The notes under the pieces were generated by a model. That model was not told the origin of the DNA and did no database searches. It worked only from the letters and a program-made list of their open reading frames with translations. A stretch of DNA of 64,000 nt from Antrihabitans stalagmiti. GTDB taxonomy: Bacteria > Actinomycetota > Actinomycetes > Mycobacteriales > Mycobacteriaceae. The position numbers were made by a program, and so were the translations under genes. The DNA lies in contig NZ_JAEMNV010000010.1 of NCBI RefSeq assembly GCF_016482825.1, forward strand, positions 167,016 through 231,015, in the 5' to 3' direction. Positions 34,420-43,307 of this stretch are shown here, piece by piece (position 1 is the first letter of the stretch; every line of letters starts with the position of its first letter).

Positions 34420-35832
34420 GTGCGAAAGATGTATGCGGGCGCGCGTCTGCGCAGACTGCGCGACGAACGCGGTTTGACTCAGGCCGCGCTCGCAAGCCTG
34501 CTCGAACTCTCGCCGAGCTACCTCAACCAGTTGGAACGAGACCAACGACCGATGACGGTTGCAGTGCTGCTGAAGCTGAACTCGGTCTTCGACCTCGACG
34601 TGCAGTTCTTCGCGGCCGACAAAGATGCGCGGCTGGTGTCGGATCTGCACGAGGCACTCGTCGAATCCGCACCCGGCGAGGCTGTTCCGCTCGGCGAGGT
34701 CGAAGAACTCGCCGCACGGATGCCGGGCGTCGCACAGACCATCGTGAGCATGCACCGGCGTCTCCACGCCGCGACGGCACAGCTCGAACAGTTCTCCGCA
34801 CAGGTATCCGGCTCCGCCCCAACGGATCCGACGGTCCCGATGCCGTACGAGGAGGTCCGCGACTTCTTCTACGACCAGCGCAATCACATACCGCTGCTCG
34901 ATCATGCTGCCGAGCGATTGTTCGAAGACAACCGCCTCACCATCGGATCCCTCGACCGTCAGCTCGCGCGTCTTGCCACCGACCTCGCGGGTGTCACCGT
35001 CCTCGTCGGTGGTGACGGCGCTGACCGAACTGTGCCGAAACGGGTGTACGACAAGGACAGTCGAACGTTGACGCTGGCGAGACGGCTGCAGCCAGGACAA
35101 CGCGCCTTTCAGATCGCGACGACACTCGCATTTCTTGTGCACGGCGACGAGTTGGATGCGATCGTCGACGACACGTCGCTTGCCGCCGATTCCCGTGCCC
35201 TCGCGCGCATCGGGCTAGCGAATTACTTTGCAGGGGCATTGATTCTGCCGTACGGCCGGTTCCTCCGAGCCGCCGAGGAATTGCGCTACGACATCGACCT
35301 GCTTGCCCTGCGCTTCGAAGTCGGATTCGAGACGGTCTGTCACCGACTGAGCACTCTGCAGCGGCACGGCCAGCGAGGCATACCGTTCTTCTTCGTTCGA
35401 ACCGACCGAGCGGGCAACATCTCGAAGCGGCAGTCGGCGACGGCATTTCACTTCTCACGCGTCGGCGGAAGTTGTCCGTTGTGGGTTGTGCACGAAGCGT
35501 TTTCGAACCCGGACCGAATCTGCACGCAGGTAGCTCAGATGCCCGATGGTCGCCGGTATCTGTGGATGGCGCGCACGACGACAAGCGGCGGGCAGGGTTA
35601 TCGCAATCCGCAGAAGAACTTCGCGATCGGCCTCGGCTGCGACATCCAATACGCCGACAGGCTCGTCTATTCGAAGGGCCTACAGCTCGACAATCCCGAG
35701 GCTGCGATCCCGATCGGGGCCGGCTGCAAGGTCTGCGATCGGCCGGCGTGTGCCCAACGAGCGTTCCCTCAGATCGGCAGACCCATTCGGGTAGGCGAAA
35801 ACACAAGCGTCGATCTGCCGTATCCCGGGTAG
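34420..35832 (+). CDS. prpR: PrpR-type XRE regulator of the methylcitrate cycle
   Basis: The 470-residue protein has an XRE helix-turn-helix at the N-terminus (LRDERGLTQAALASLLELSPSYLNQLE), a middle ImmA/IrrE-like segment (RALARIGLANYFAGALILPYGRF) and the C-terminal short-chain acyl-CoA sensor domain. That domain carries LGCDIQ and GAGCKVCDRPACAQRAFP, whose cysteines match the iron-sulfur ligands of mycobacterial PrpR. It resembles Rv1129c closely along its length. I chose GTG 34420 because it aligns with the start of Rv1129c and follows a TANNNT box (TATCGT, 34407-34412) by 7 bases, suggesting a leaderless mRNA. The ATG at 34345 would place the operator repeats inside the gene. It is expected to activate prpDBC on propionyl-CoA. 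Confidence 0.88.
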   Translation: MRKMYAGARLRRLRDERGLTQAALASLLELSPSYLNQLERDQRPMTVAVLLKLNSVFDLDVQFFAADKDARLVSDLHEALVESAPGEAVPLGEVEELAARMPGVAQTIVSMHRRLHAATAQLEQFSAQVSGSAPTDPTVPMPYEEVRDFFYDQRNHIPLLDHAAERLFEDNRLTIGSLDRQLARLATDLAGVTVLVGGDGADRTVPKRVYDKDSRTLTLARRLQPGQRAFQIATTLAFLVHGDELDAIVDDTSLAADSRALARIGLANYFAGALILPYGRFLRAAEELRYDIDLLALRFEVGFETVCHRLSTLQRHGQRGIPFFFVRTDRAGNISKRQSATAFHFSRVGGSCPLWVVHEAFSNPDRICTQVAQMPDGRRYLWMARTTTSGGQGYRNPQKNFAIGLGCDIQYADRLVYSKGLQLDNPEAAIPIGAGCKVCDRPACAQRAFPQIGRPIRVGENTSVDLPYPG

Positions 35833-35844
35833 GGCGCTGCGCGC

Positions 35845-35889
35845 CTCGTGCGTCTTTCGGCGGGTCCGCCCTGAAGAAAGACTCACGAG
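35845..35889. terminator. Imperfect hairpin downstream of prpR (element B)
   Basis: CTCGTGCGTCTTTCGGCGG pairs imperfectly with GCCCTGAAGAAAGACTCACGAG around a short loop. It follows the prpR stop by 12 bases and shares the CTCGTG...CTTT and GGACTCACGAG-like ends with elements A and C. It is a probable terminator for prpR. Confidence 0.55.
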
Positions 35890-35906
35890 CGTAGCCTCTG
35901 CAGACC

Positions 35907-36509
35907 ATGGGAATCATCTCCCGCGGCTTCAAGCGACCGGACCGTCCCAGCGGCGACGTGAAGCTGCCTCCTGGTCAATATCGGACCACCGATTTCCCCG
36001 TGCTCTCGGCCGGCCCGACCCCCCGCATCGCACGCGAGGACTGGCGTTTCGAGATCACAACCGAAGCGGGTAAGTCCCGGTCGTGGAACTGGCAGGAGTT
36101 TCGCAAGCTCCCGACCGACGACATCACGGTCGACCTGCATTGCGTCACCAAGTGGTCGCAGTTCGGGATGGCATGGCGCGGAGTCTCGCTCGATACTCTG
36201 CTTGCCGACGTCGAGACCGCAGCCGACTTCGCGTTCGTTCGGTCCTACGGCGGCTACACGACGAACCTGCCCCTGGACGACCTTCGAGACGGAAAAGCGT
36301 GGATCGCGTTCTCCTACGACGGCGACGACCTGCATCCGTCACACGGCGGACCCGCTCGCCTGCTCGTACCGCACCTGTACCTGTGGAAGTCCGCGAAATG
36401 GGTATGCGGAATCGACCTGCGCGACGACGACGAGCCCGGATTCTGGGAACAGCTCGGCTATCACAACTACGGAGATCCATGGCGCGAGCAAAGGTATTGG
36501 GGCGACTGA
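35907..36509 (+). CDS. Sulfite-oxidase-like molybdopterin-dependent oxidoreductase
   Basis: This 200-residue protein is a single oxidoreductase molybdopterin-binding (SUOX/MsrP-like) domain. The cysteine in TVDLHCVTKWS is the expected molybdenum ligand. GGYTTNLPLDDL and GGPARLLVPHLYLWKSAKWV are family motifs. I see no signal peptide or Tat motif, so it is probably cytoplasmic, unlike MsrP. The next gene, a flavin reductase overlapping by 31 bases, is a likely electron partner. The substrate is unknown. Confidence 0.85.
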   Translation: MGIISRGFKRPDRPSGDVKLPPGQYRTTDFPVLSAGPTPRIAREDWRFEITTEAGKSRSWNWQEFRKLPTDDITVDLHCVTKWSQFGMAWRGVSLDTLLADVETAADFAFVRSYGGYTTNLPLDDLRDGKAWIAFSYDGDDLHPSHGGPARLLVPHLYLWKSAKWVCGIDLRDDDEPGFWEQLGYHNYGDPWREQRYWGD

Positions 36510-37231
36510 ACTGGCAGGTGGCGACCGTTGCCGACGTACGCGTCGAATCGGTCTCTGCCGCAACACTCGTCCTCGAGGTCGACGACTGGCCAGGACACAG
36601 GGCGGGCCAGCACGTCGACCTTCGGCTGACAGCCGAGGACGGTTACACAGCGCAACGGTCGTATTCGATCGCGTCGGCCGCCACCGACGACCGACTCGAG
36701 TTGACGATCGACCACCTGCCCGACGGTGAGGTCTCGACCTATCTCACTCAGGTCGTCGAGGTCGGCGATCAGCTCGAAATTCGAGGGCCGCTCGGCGGGT
36801 GGTTCGTGTGGGACGTCGACGATCCACGGCCGGTGTTGCTCATCGGCGGTGGTTCGGGTCTCGTGCCGTTGATGGCGATGGTGCGGACTCGCCTGCACAA
36901 CCCCGACGCAGCGCCCTTTCATCTCGTCTACTCGACGCGCAGTCCGCACGATTCGCTGTTTGCCACCGAACTCGTCGATAGCACTGGACCCGACTTGTCC
37001 GTTGCAACGATCTACACGCGGACGGCTCCGCCGAACTCCGCCCGACCGCCGAGTCGGATCACCGCCGCCGACCTCGACGTGCCCGGGTTCCTCGCCGCCG
37101 ACGCGCCTGCCGTTTTCGTCTGTGGTTCCAACGGTTTCGTCGAAGCCGCCGCGAACCTTCTGCTCGCTCTAGGCCATTCGGCGGCGAACATCAAGACCGA
37201 ACGATTCGGACCGACCGGAGGACAACCATGA
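36479..37231 (+). CDS. FAD/NAD(P)-binding ferredoxin-reductase-type oxidoreductase
   Basis: The 250-residue protein has the flavin reductase fold. The FAD motif QRSYSIAS is in the first half, the phosphate-binding GGWFVWD follows, and the NAD(P) site is LLIGGGSGLVPLMAMVR. A C-terminal VFVCGSNGFVEAAANLLL closes it. There is no 2Fe-2S ferredoxin domain. It begins inside the end of the sulfite-oxidase-like gene, after GGAG, and probably feeds electrons to or takes them from that molybdenum protein. Confidence 0.85.
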   Translation: MARAKVLGRLNWQVATVADVRVESVSAATLVLEVDDWPGHRAGQHVDLRLTAEDGYTAQRSYSIASAATDDRLELTIDHLPDGEVSTYLTQVVEVGDQLEIRGPLGGWFVWDVDDPRPVLLIGGGSGLVPLMAMVRTRLHNPDAAPFHLVYSTRSPHDSLFATELVDSTGPDLSVATIYTRTAPPNSARPPSRITAADLDVPGFLAADAPAVFVCGSNGFVEAAANLLLALGHSAANIKTERFGPTGGQP

Positions 37232-37485
37232 CAGGACCGTTGGACGGGAATGCGCTCGCGGGCGTCTTCCGCGAATTGTTCTGCGCCGACCTGACGACCG
37301 CGGTCGGCAGGTGCGAATCCTGCGGCAATGCAAACGCACTCGGGACGGCGCAGGTGTATTCGACCGCGCCAGGAATCGTCGTCCGCTGTCCCGGTTGCGA
37401 TGCGGTCGTCATGCGTGTCGTCCGCAAAGAAGGTCGAGCGTGGCTGGACCTGCGTGGAGTCAGTTACCTGCAAATAGACACCTAG
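37228..37485 (+). CDS. DUF6510-type small zinc-ribbon protein
   Basis: The 85-residue protein carries two CxxC pairs, CESCGNA and CPGCDAV, spaced like a zinc ribbon. Its start overlaps the flavin reductase stop (ATGA), so it is the third gene of the operon. The family is of unknown function and recurs with these oxidoreductases. A role in metal handling or complex assembly is only a guess. Confidence 0.75.
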   Translation: MTGPLDGNALAGVFRELFCADLTTAVGRCESCGNANALGTAQVYSTAPGIVVRCPGCDAVVMRVVRKEGRAWLDLRGVSYLQIDT

Positions 37486-37556
37486 GCCGCTACGCGGCTC
37501 GTGAGTCTTTTTGGAGGTTGGGCCCTCCGAAAGGACTCACGAGCGGCGTAGCCGCC
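37485..37556. terminator. Long hairpin between the DUF6510 gene and recG (element C)
   Basis: The left arm from 37485 and the right arm to 37556 pair over about 30 bases with few mismatches, including GGCTCGTGAGTC against GACTCACGAGC and GGAGG against CCTCC. It touches the stop codons of both convergent genes. The core is nearly identical to element A. It probably terminates transcription in both directions. Confidence 0.75.
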
Positions 37557-39793
37557 TACGTTTTGCTGAGGTATTCCAGGCGCTCGCCATCGAGGGCAGA
37601 CTTCATCATCGCCGCCAAACCAGGATGGCGCGCCAGACCTGGATCGTCGGCAATGACCGACCGCGCGAAGTCCTGTGCCGCCGAGATTATTTCGAGGTCG
37701 TCCAACAGTGACAGCAGACGCAGCGTCGTATCCGTACCGGACTGCGCCGCCCCGAGCACATCGCCTTCTCGCCGCTGCCGCAGATCGAGGACGGCCAGTT
37801 CGAATCCGTCGTTCGTCGCGCTGACGGCCTGGAGTCGCGCGAACGCCGGACCGACCGGATTGGCTTCGCTGACAAGGATGCACAGACCCTTGTGGCCGCC
37901 GCGCCCGATCCGACCGCGCAGCTGATGGAGCTGGCTGACGCCGAACCTGTCGGCGTCGATGATCACCATGACCGTCGCATTGGGTACGTCGACGCCGACC
38001 TCGACGACCGTCGTGCAGACGAGTACATCGATGTCACCGTCGGTGAACGCCCGCATGACCCCGTCTTTTTCCTCGGCGGGCAGCCTGCCGTGCAGCAGCC
38101 CGACCTCAATTCCGGCGAGGGCGCCGTGCCGCAGCTCCTCGAACATGTCGATGACCGAATGAGTCTGTGGTTCTTTGTCGCTGGCCGACACCTTCTCGTC
38201 GCCGATCCGCGAGCACACGATGTACGCCTGACGGCCGGCTGCAACTTCCTCGTTGATCCGCGCCCATGCCCGATCCACCCAGGCGGGTTTGGCGTTGGCT
38301 GGCACAACCGACGTCACGATCGGCGACCGTCCACGCGGCAATTCGCGCAGGGTCGACGTCTCCAGGTCGCCGAGTGTGGTCATCGCGATCGTGCGCGGGA
38401 TCGGCGTTGCCGTCATCACAAGAAGATGTGGACTCGTCCCCTGCTTGGCCTTGGCACGCAAAGCATCTCGTTGTTCGACGCCGAAGCGGTGCTGCTCGTC
38501 GATAACGACCATGCCGAGATCGAAGAACTCGACGTTGTGCTGAATGAGCGCATGGGTCCCGATGACGATGCCTGCTTCACCGGTCACCGCGGCGAGCAGT
38601 GCGGTGCGTTTCGCACTCGTCGACATCGACCCGGTGAGGGCGACGATCTTCGTGGCCACCTCGCCCGCATCGAGCTCACCTGCGTTGCCCAACGGACCGA
38701 GCAGCGCGCGCAGCGATCGATAGTGCTGTGCGGCAAGAACTTCGGTCGGTGCAAGCAGCGCGCACTGAAAACCTGCATCGACGACCTGCAGCATCGCTCG
38801 CAACGCGACGATCGTCTTGCCCGACCCAACCTCGCCTTGAAGCAATCGGCTCATCGGATGTGCATTGCTCAGGTCGGACGAAATCTCCTGCGCCACTTCG
38901 TTCTGTCCGTCGGTCAACTCGAACGGCAGCAGCTTCTCGAACGCGGCAGCGATGCCGTCGGACCGCGGCGGACAGGGGGGCGCATTCCGGATCGAATTCT
39001 CGTTGCGGCGCTGAGCAAGCACCAATTGCAGCGCGGTTGCCTCGTCGAAGCGGAGTCGGTCCTTGGCCCGATCGATCTCGTCCTGCGTGTCGGGAAAGTG
39101 TATGGCCCGCAACGCTTCGTCGAGACCGATGAGGCTGTGCTCACCCCGAACACCCTGCGGCAGTGGATCGTCGACGGGATCCAACTGATCGAGCACCTGC
39201 CGGACGCATCGCATGATGTCCCAGCTCTCGAGCTTGCTGGTCGCTGGATACACCGGCAGCAGCGGTCGGTCGAAGATCGACATGTCGACACCCTGGCCGG
39301 GATCCTGTGTGCTGCGCGCCATTCCGGCAAGCGTCCCACCGCCGCGAACTCGATCCATGGCCACGATGTCGTCGCTCTCGCGGTCTTCGGGAAGGATCAG
39401 GTAGCCGGGATGATTCAGGCCCCACTTCTCTCGGAAGTATTTGACGGTCCCGGAGAACATCGCGCGTCGACCGACCTTGATGTTGTGCCGAACCTTCATT
39501 CCGTTGAAGAACGTCGCGTCCACCTGCTGTTTGTCCGCGGCGAGAACAACTTTGAGCATGTGCCCCGGACGGTTGCGCATCTTCACCAGATCGGACTTGA
39601 CGATGTCGCCGACGATCGTGATGTGCGCGCCATCGGGCGGATCGCCCTCGGTGAGCGGTTGACCTTGCGACGCATAGCGATTCGGGTAGTGGCGCAACAG
39701 GTCTTCGACGGTCGTGATGTCGAAGGCCTCGACGAGTGTGTCGGCAGCTTTCTTCCCGAGCAGATGGTCGAGTCGGTCGCCTAGGTCAGCCAT
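37556..39793 (-). CDS. recG: ATP-dependent DNA helicase RecG
   Basis: This 745-residue branch-migration helicase regresses stalled forks and processes Holliday junctions. An N-terminal wedge/OB region (HITIVGDIVKS) precedes the helicase core: LLQGEVGSGKTIVALRA (Walker A), MVVIDEQHRFGVEQR (the DEQH box), VMTATPIPRTIAMT (motif III) and QLRGRIGRGGHKGLC (motif VI). The ATG at 39793 follows GGGGAGGAG. The longer open frame upstream is the DAK2 gene read in another frame. Confidence 0.96.
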   Translation of the reverse strand: MADLGDRLDHLLGKKAADTLVEAFDITTVEDLLRHYPNRYASQGQPLTEGDPPDGAHITIVGDIVKSDLVKMRNRPGHMLKVVLAADKQQVDATFFNGMKVRHNIKVGRRAMFSGTVKYFREKWGLNHPGYLILPEDRESDDIVAMDRVRGGGTLAGMARSTQDPGQGVDMSIFDRPLLPVYPATSKLESWDIMRCVRQVLDQLDPVDDPLPQGVRGEHSLIGLDEALRAIHFPDTQDEIDRAKDRLRFDEATALQLVLAQRRNENSIRNAPPCPPRSDGIAAAFEKLLPFELTDGQNEVAQEISSDLSNAHPMSRLLQGEVGSGKTIVALRAMLQVVDAGFQCALLAPTEVLAAQHYRSLRALLGPLGNAGELDAGEVATKIVALTGSMSTSAKRTALLAAVTGEAGIVIGTHALIQHNVEFFDLGMVVIDEQHRFGVEQRDALRAKAKQGTSPHLLVMTATPIPRTIAMTTLGDLETSTLRELPRGRSPIVTSVVPANAKPAWVDRAWARINEEVAAGRQAYIVCSRIGDEKVSASDKEPQTHSVIDMFEELRHGALAGIEVGLLHGRLPAEEKDGVMRAFTDGDIDVLVCTTVVEVGVDVPNATVMVIIDADRFGVSQLHQLRGRIGRGGHKGLCILVSEANPVGPAFARLQAVSATNDGFELAVLDLRQRREGDVLGAAQSGTDTTLRLLSLLDDLEIISAAQDFARSVIADDPGLARHPGLAAMMKSALDGERLEYLSKT

Positions 39794-39807
39794 CGAAAAC
39801 TCCTCCC

Positions 39808-41439
39808 CTACTCGACACCGAGTTGCAGCAGATCGCCGGCCTGACCACCCGGATAGATCATGAGCTCGACGCCCTGATGATGTTGCGAGACATGTTCGGA
39901 CAGTTGCTCGACGAGCTCGGCCGGCGCATCCGCACCGACGAGGAACGTCACCAGTTCGCCACCGAGACCGAGAACGCGGTCCAACAGCAGACGACCAGCG
40001 ACTGCGACGTCGGCCTCGATCACGACGACCTCGTGGCCGATCAAGCCGAGCCCGTCGCCTTCGTTGCAGGTGCCGACGAGGGTGAGGGCCCGCCCCGGTG
40101 CCACTCGCAACGAACCCCATCGGGTACTCGACGCGGCTTCCGACATCGCGAAAGCGTCGTCGACGGCAATTCTCATCTGATCGTGCACGGCAAGCGCGGC
40201 AAGGCCCTGCACCATCGACGAACACGGCAGGAGCAGCACATCGCGACGTGCATCGCGCGCTGCGACGCCGACCGCGACAAGCTCTTGGGCGGACAACGCA
40301 CCGTTCGGTAGTACGAGCACCTCGCGGTTGTCCATAGCGCGAATGGCTTTGAGCAACTGCGTCGCACTGATCGGCTCGTCGCACCGCAGGACCGTCGCAC
40401 CCTCCCCCTCGTACAGAGCGGCAGCGCCGTCGCCTGCGACGACCGCGAGGATGCCACGATCGGCAAAGTCGACAGTCGGTGACTCGACGACCGCGCCTGC
40501 GTTGGCGGCGTCGAGAGCGAAGCAATTGATTCGCACCTGATGCACACGACCGGCTGCCAGTCCCGCGTCGACGGCCGCACCGGCGTCGCGGCAGTGCACG
40601 TGTGCCGACCAGCAGCCGTCGCCGTCGCTCACGATGATCACCGAGTCGCCGAGTTGGCCGAGGTGGCGTCGCAGGATCGCGACCTGGTTCTCGTCCGTCT
40701 CACGAAGAAGGAACATGACTTCGTAGTCCTGGGCGAGTTGGCTGTCCGCTGCCGCGTCACGCGCAGGAGCGGCAGAGTTGCGACGTTCACGGACGAAACG
40801 TGGACGCTGCGGTTCGACGCCGGTGATCACCGCGACCATCGCGTCGAGCAGTACGACGAGGCCGAGCCCACCGGCATCGACGGCACCTGCGGCCTCGAGA
40901 ACATCGAGTTGGCCCCTGGTGCGCTGCAGTGCATCCACCGCAGCGTCGGCGGCGATGGTCGCCACTTCGGCGACCGGAGAGTCACGCGCGCAGGTGCGCG
41001 CAGCGGCCGCCGCGCAGTCGAGAACGGTCACGACGGTGCCTTCGACCGGGACGCTGACCGCGCCTCGCACCAGCGTGGCTGCGGCGTGCAAGGCGTCCGC
41101 GAGTGTTCGGCCCGTGAGCGGACCGTCGACGGTCGCTTCGGCGACGCCGCGCATGACCTGAGACAGGATGATTCCGGAGTTGCCCCGTGCGCCCGTCGTC
41201 GCGCCGCGTGCCATCGCCGCAGCTACGTCGTGTGCAGTCGGGTTCTCGGGAACAAGTCGGGCGATCGAGTCGACGGCTGCGCGCATCGTGAACAGCAAAT
41301 TCGTCCCGGTGTCGGAGTCCGGTATGGGGAACACGTTCAGATCGTTGATTTCGTCGCAGTGGCGAACGAGACCTTCGACACATGCATGTCCCCATCGCAC
41401 GACGGCAGCGCCGTCCAGCGTCTCCAGGACCTCGAGCAA
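39808..41439 (-). CDS. DAK2-domain protein (FakA/dihydroxyacetone-kinase-like)
   Basis: The 543-residue protein starts with a DhaL/DAK2 nucleotide-binding domain. NDLNVFPIPDSDTGTNLLFTM supplies the acidic metal ligands, and ARGARGNSGIILSQ-like sequence follows. A middle segment and a C-terminal DUF1949/FakA-type half come after. It lies 14 bases upstream of recG, as in mycobacteria. Firmicute homologues are fatty acid kinases that work with FakB. The substrate here is unproven, and no fakB is in the window. Confidence 0.82.
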   Translation of the reverse strand: MLEVLETLDGAAVVRWGHACVEGLVRHCDEINDLNVFPIPDSDTGTNLLFTMRAAVDSIARLVPENPTAHDVAAAMARGATTGARGNSGIILSQVMRGVAEATVDGPLTGRTLADALHAAATLVRGAVSVPVEGTVVTVLDCAAAAARTCARDSPVAEVATIAADAAVDALQRTRGQLDVLEAAGAVDAGGLGLVVLLDAMVAVITGVEPQRPRFVRERRNSAAPARDAAADSQLAQDYEVMFLLRETDENQVAILRRHLGQLGDSVIIVSDGDGCWSAHVHCRDAGAAVDAGLAAGRVHQVRINCFALDAANAGAVVESPTVDFADRGILAVVAGDGAAALYEGEGATVLRCDEPISATQLLKAIRAMDNREVLVLPNGALSAQELVAVGVAARDARRDVLLLPCSSMVQGLAALAVHDQMRIAVDDAFAMSEAASSTRWGSLRVAPGRALTLVGTCNEGDGLGLIGHEVVVIEADVAVAGRLLLDRVLGLGGELVTFLVGADAPAELVEQLSEHVSQHHQGVELMIYPGGQAGDLLQLGVE

Positions 41440-41718
41440 CGCGTCCGCCCTCCAACTCCTGGTTCGTTACACCGGCCTGTTCCGTTCGATCCGGCCCCGT
41501 CAGATTAACGTCGACCCTCGACGACTGCGCGGCACGCTCACCGGTTTGGCGGATGAGCATGGGTGCCGCTACTCTTGCAGGGTTGCCTCGCGCTGATCGT
41601 CTGTGTTGCTTCGGTAGTACGTCGTTTCGGTTCTACCGTATCGATGCCGCGCTCACTGCTCGCAGGCTGCAACACCTGACCTAGCACCACACCCCCAGAT
41701 ATATAGGAGATCGCGACT

Positions 41719-41910
41719 ATGGCTGCCGTCTGTGACGTTTGCGCCAAGGGCCCCGGCTTCGGTAAGTCGGTCTCGCACTCGCACCGGCGCACGAACCGTC
41801 GCTGGAACCCGAACATTCAGACCGTCCGTGCGCAGGTTGCACCGGGTAACACCCGTCGGCTGAACGTCTGCACCTCGTGCCTCAAGGCCGGCAAGGTCTC
41901 GCGCGGCTGA
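41719..41910 (+). CDS. rpmB: 50S ribosomal protein L28 (bL28)
   Basis: The 63-residue protein has the bL28 core [28 protein letters not shown] and [12 protein letters not shown]. The two CxxC pairs mark the zinc-containing form. It is divergent from the DAK2-recG pair and followed by a strong hairpin terminator, so it is probably transcribed alone. Confidence 0.95.
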   Translation: MAAVCDVCAKGPGFGKSVSHSHRRTNRRWNPNIQTVRAQVAPGNTRRLNVCTSCLKAGKVSRG

Positions 41911-41930
41911 CGCATTCACACTCTTACCTC

Positions 41931-41960
41931 TATGGCCCGATGCGCGAGCATCGGGCCATA
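41931..41960 (+). terminator. Hairpin terminator after rpmB
   Basis: Arms TATGGCCCGATG (41931-41942) and CATCGGGCCATA (41949-41960) are perfect inverted copies around CGCGAG. A short GTTGT follows rather than a clear T-run. It lies 20 bases after the rpmB stop. Confidence 0.75.
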
Positions 41961-41968
41961 GTTGTCTG

Positions 41969-42490
41969 ATGTGGCGCATCGACGTGTTGACCGACGCGCT
42001 CCTTCGCGACGCCGCCGAGTGCCATATCGAATGCTGGCGTGAGGCGTACCGCGGAATTGTTCCCGATCACGTCCTCGACGCCTTCGACGTCGATCGGCGC
42101 GCCGACTCCTGGCGCAGGCAGCAACGCGCCGCGCCGAATCCCACGTACCTCTGTCTGGAGGACGACGGCGAGCGGACGCGCGTCGTCGGATTCGCCAACG
42201 CCGGCCCTGCGCGGCACGGCGAGCAGCCCGCCGAACTCGAACTGCATTCGCTCTACGTCCGCAGATCGCACTACGGCACCGGCGCCGGCGCCGCATTGAT
42301 GACCCATGCGATCGGCGAATCGGCGTGTTTCCTCTGGGTTTTCGAGCAGAACCTCCGTGCTCGCGCGTTTTATCGCCGTCACGGTTTCGCCGACGACGGC
42401 ACCAGCCGAGTCGACGCAATCACCATCGCAACCCAAATCAGGATGACTCGTTCTGGGCCCGCCGCGCCGACAGATAGTGTTCACCAATGA
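41969..42490 (+). CDS. GNAT-family N-acetyltransferase
   Basis: The 173-residue protein has the GNAT fold: RDAAECHIECWREAYRG at the N-terminus, LELHSLYVRRSHYGTGAGAALM with the acetyl-CoA pyrophosphate loop (R-x-x-Y-G-T-G-A/G), and LWVFEQNLRARAFYRRHGF in the C-terminal strand. Its acceptor is unknown. Its stop overlaps the start of the next gene (ATGA), indicating co-translation with the enoyl-CoA hydratase. Confidence 0.87.
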   Translation: MWRIDVLTDALLRDAAECHIECWREAYRGIVPDHVLDAFDVDRRADSWRRQQRAAPNPTYLCLEDDGERTRVVGFANAGPARHGEQPAELELHSLYVRRSHYGTGAGAALMTHAIGESACFLWVFEQNLRARAFYRRHGFADDGTSRVDAITIATQIRMTRSGPAAPTDSVHQ

Positions 42491-43272
42491 CTTCGAACCA
42501 ACCGGCGGAATACGTCCAGATCGAGAACGGCGTGCTCCGAATCACGATCTCGACGCCCGCCAAGGGCAACTCGCTCGACTTCGGCGGCGTCAACGAGGGA
42601 ACCGCCGCGTTGCGTGCGCTCGACGCCCACGTCGGCGCCGTGTTGCTCGTCGGTTCGGGGAAGAATTTCTGCGCGGGAGGAGACGTGCGAGCCTTCGCGT
42701 CCGCACCGAGTCGCGGCGAATTTCTGACCGACCTCGCCACGCAGTTGCACGACTTCATTCGCGCGCTCGACTCAGCGGCAGCACCCATCGTCGTCGGCGT
42801 GCAGGGCTGGGCTGCGGGAGCGGGTATGAGCCTCGTGTGCGGCGCGGACATCGCGATAGGCGGACCGTCGACCAAACTGCGTCCGGCCTACCCCGGCATC
42901 GGCTTCACTCCCGACGGCGGTATGTCGTGGAATCTGCCGCGCATCGTCGGCGCCGCGAGGGCGAAGGAGATCATCCTGACGGACGCCGTCATCGACAGTG
43001 ACGACGCCGTTCGGCTCGGCATACTGTCGCGAGTCGTCGCGGACGACGATGTTGCGGCGGAAGCTTTGCGCGTTGCCGAGTCGATCGCCGCGGGTCCACG
43101 CTCGGCGCACGCAGGTATCAAGGCTCTGCTCGCATTGTCGGCAACCAGCTCCCTGTCCGACCAACTCGATCGCGAGACTGCAGCCATCGCCGCATCGGCC
43201 GAAAGCCCGACCGGCCGAGAAGGTGTCGACGCTTTCGTAGAAAAGAGAAAGCCCGACTTCTCGACACAGTAG
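42487..43272 (+). CDS. Enoyl-CoA hydratase/isomerase family protein
   Basis: This 261-residue crotonase-fold protein has the oxyanion-hole segments GSGKNFCAGGDVRAF and GWAAGAGMSLVCGADIAI. The usual catalytic Glu positions correspond to GFTPDGGMSW, where the hydratase glutamate equivalent near LPRIVG is not obvious. The precise reaction (hydration, isomerisation or other acyl-CoA chemistry) is therefore open. It overlaps the GNAT gene by four bases. Confidence 0.85.
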   Translation: MTSNQPAEYVQIENGVLRITISTPAKGNSLDFGGVNEGTAALRALDAHVGAVLLVGSGKNFCAGGDVRAFASAPSRGEFLTDLATQLHDFIRALDSAAAPIVVGVQGWAAGAGMSLVCGADIAIGGPSTKLRPAYPGIGFTPDGGMSWNLPRIVGAARAKEIILTDAVIDSDDAVRLGILSRVVADDDVAAEALRVAESIAAGPRSAHAGIKALLALSATSSLSDQLDRETAAIAASAESPTGREGVDAFVEKRKPDFSTQ

Positions 43273-43307
43273 AACTGCGCAGCTACCGACCTGATTTGAT
43301 ATCTCCT

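Noticed and set aside
39794..40525. N-terminal extension of recG
   Set aside because: It lies inside the DAK2 gene and is Arg-rich noise; ATG 39793 has GGGGAGGAG ahead of it.
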